From assembly GCF_003286085.1 (NCBI RefSeq), contig NW_020825367.1, positions 248,001 through 312,000 on the forward strand: a DNA stretch of 64,000 bases, given 5' to 3'. The notes under the pieces are model-generated. The model was given only the letters and a program-made list of their open reading frames with translations. It had not been told where the DNA came from and ran no database searches. Source of the DNA: Drosophila persimilis. Its lineage: Eukaryota > Arthropoda > Insecta > Diptera > Drosophilidae. Positions 62,034 through 64,000 of the stretch are shown here, in pieces; the stretch's first letter is position 1; every line of letters starts with the position of its first letter. The position numbers were made by a program, and so were the translations under genes.

Positions 62034-64000
62034 GCAGTTGCTGGTTGCTGTTTTTGTAGTTAAGTGCACTTGAGAGCGCTTTAAGCTTGGAGGCCAAGCG
62101 ATAAGGACACGCAACTTGCACTCGAACTGAAGTCATCCCTTGCCTCCACTCATGGAACCCCTCCAGCCGCGTCCTTTTGCAGAACTTCCCTTGCATGCTT
62201 TTGTGCACCGTGACGTATGAGCAATGTTGGGGTTTCGCTTACGCTTTATCATACGCACCATGCGCCCGTGCCCCGTGCCGCGTGCCGCGTGCCCGAACCC
62301 GAGCCCGGAGAATATGTTTGTGTTGTCTGAGCAGTGGATGGGTGGGCGATGAAGCGGGGGGGGGATGAAATAGTGCAAGAGTTTCCAAGTCATCATCGTC
62401 CCGGCTCCACTTGAAGGTCGTCTAAGTAAGTTCCCCGAGTCTGTCAAAAAGCATTCTAAAGATTCTTCCTGGCTCTCTTGGGCTTAAAGTATTTCTAGCT
62501 TTTGTGTGGCCAAAAAGGGAGAGAGATAAGACTTTTGGGCATTTTATGGTTATGGGGCAGGTTAAGGAGGAAACATCTTTAAGATTTCGAACAAATGAAG
62601 GCAAGAAGTTTGTCTGTTGTTGATACATACAGAGAGAGATAGCTCTCTTGGACGGACACTTACGGTTCAAATATGTTTTCGTTTAGAGAGAGAAAGATAT
62701 GTGCCTGAGGGAAGTGTTGTAACCATATCTATCCATTTATCCACACTATGTAAGCATTGAAGGCCTGAAGAGATACAAGAAATACGAATCGAACTAACCT
62801 TAGAAATTGCCTAAAATTTCCCGATAGTACTCCCGTATTCTAGACATAGGCGATCTCCCCATCCATCATCATCATTCACAATACAAAATTCCTTCAACAC
62901 TTGCAACCATTTCCTGACCAACCGACCGACCGACCGACCCCCATCATATATCATTCGACGACAAATGCGCTGTGTGATGGGGCTGGGGCCGTGACAGACT
63001 CTCGGTTCACAAGTTGAAGAGGTTAAGAATGAAGTACCACCATCCCAACAGTAGTAGTACCTTCTTCCCTTTTCAAGGCATTTCAATGCGTGCCAAACAC
63101 TTGAGAGGCCCCAACCCGGTGACTGAATGGGCCGTGCTTCCACAGTCGCGTCGAGTCGAGTCGAGTGTCTAAATGTCACGTTTAAATTTATGTTGCAACA
63201 ACAATAACACACACACACACTCACACACACATATATAGAGGGGGGGTGGGGGGTTTTAGGACCCCACGAGAAAAATATGCAGCGTAAACAAAAACAGTTA
63301 TGACAACAATGGAGGCAACAGAAAAGCAAAGAACTATGACAACCCTACAACAACAATTACTGAAACAACACAGAAGGCAAAATGTTGCCGTGTGTCAAAT
63401 GGAGGGGCAGAGAGTAATGTAGATGGGGTGGGAGGGGCGAGAGAATGAGATGCGGGTGCAACTGTCACCAAAACAATGTTAACCAAAATGGTAAAAATGA
63501 AACAAAAAAATATTAGAGTCGGAAAACCTAGGAGAAAAAATATTTTCCCAACAAAAAGGATGAAAAATAAAAAATTAAAAAAAAATGATTGGAATACATT
63601 AGAAATTGTCTCTCTTTTGTGGGGGAGTACAGACTAGGGCGAGGGGGTTCTGTTATGGGAATAAAAATGGGAAAAAAGAGATACGAGAAGTGGAAAATAA
63701 CTCTGATTAGAAATTGCTTTGATAACATACAGTATTCCTGGAGGATGTTGATTGAAAATAAATTTGTAGCTCAAATTTGATACAGCTTTGGAAAATTCTC
63801 GCAATGCGGCAAGCTTTTCCTCAATTACTGTACAGTTTTCCCCTCAGATCCCCCCTTTCCAGAACATATTTAATGATTTTAAACTTAAAACTTTCCCCAC
63901 ATTCATATCAAATGTTAGGTCCCTGCTCGCTTCCGACATTTTCCTAGAATATTTCTTAATTTTCGAACAATTTTCTGCACAATTGCGTCGTATCCATAAG
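62034..64000. other. Gene-free region, part 4
   Basis: No convincing exon seen. It has a G-run at 62355-62365, (ccga)n at 62921-62939, (gagtc)n near 63150-63165, (ca)n at 63211-63230, a G-run at 63240-63254 and AT-rich DNA after 63480. Confidence 0.55.

Overview
The window is eukaryotic and comes from a Drosophila-type genome. Introns are short with GT..AG ends, core promoter motifs are those of flies, and the proteins closely match fly orthologues. Eleven housekeeping genes lie in one block (Srp54k, Gen, AlaRS-m, Fitm, Gdap1, the DHRS4-like CG10672, CHMP2B, Prpk, PTCD1, Asterix, Yod1). As I remember it, this block corresponds to cytological region 64E of D. melanogaster (Muller element D). 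The protein differences, the dense microsatellites and the DINE-1/ISY-like remnants suggest a species outside the melanogaster subgroup, perhaps the obscura group. That placement is inference. If it is right, Muller D may be part of the X, depending on the species.

Layout: (1) 1-19094 is a tandem satellite with a 182-bp unit and about 90 copies. Eleven copies carry an extra 131-bp module. The array has higher-order duplications of 4.6-5.0 kb. At 4829-5945 it is broken by 1.1 kb of unrelated DNA, which holds the last two exons of an unrecognised gene between inverted repeats. (2) 19095-40516 is a compact gene block with short introns, divergent promoters and tail-to-tail gene pairs. (3) 41365-42851 holds two small convergent genes for secreted leucine/lysine-rich peptides with acidic pro-segments, which look like antimicrobial peptide precursors. 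(4) 44142-45192 is a DUF1091-type secreted protein with a long (EEPPK)n tail encoded by a 15-bp minisatellite. (5) 45193-64000 has no convincing large coding gene. It is full of GA, GT, CAG and G-rich simple repeats, with DINE-1-like remnants, one CTCF-like site and one weak small-gene candidate. It is most likely intergenic or a long intron of a neighbouring gene.

The housekeeping genes share no single pathway. They cover protein targeting (SRP54), membrane-protein insertion (Asterix), mitochondrial translation and RNA processing (AlaRS-m, PTCD1), DNA repair (Gen), lipid droplets (Fitm), organelle dynamics (Gdap1), ESCRT-III (CHMP2B), tRNA t6A synthesis (Prpk) and deubiquitination (Yod1). 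They are packed as divergent and convergent pairs and carry the fly housekeeping promoter motifs DRE, motif 1, motif 5 E-box, motif 6 and motif 7. The most notable items are the paired LK-rich peptide genes, the satellite ending about 0.4 kb from Srp54k with a conserved dyad in each unit, the captured gene fragment in the array, and a tandem duplication of the CG10672 promoter and first codons.
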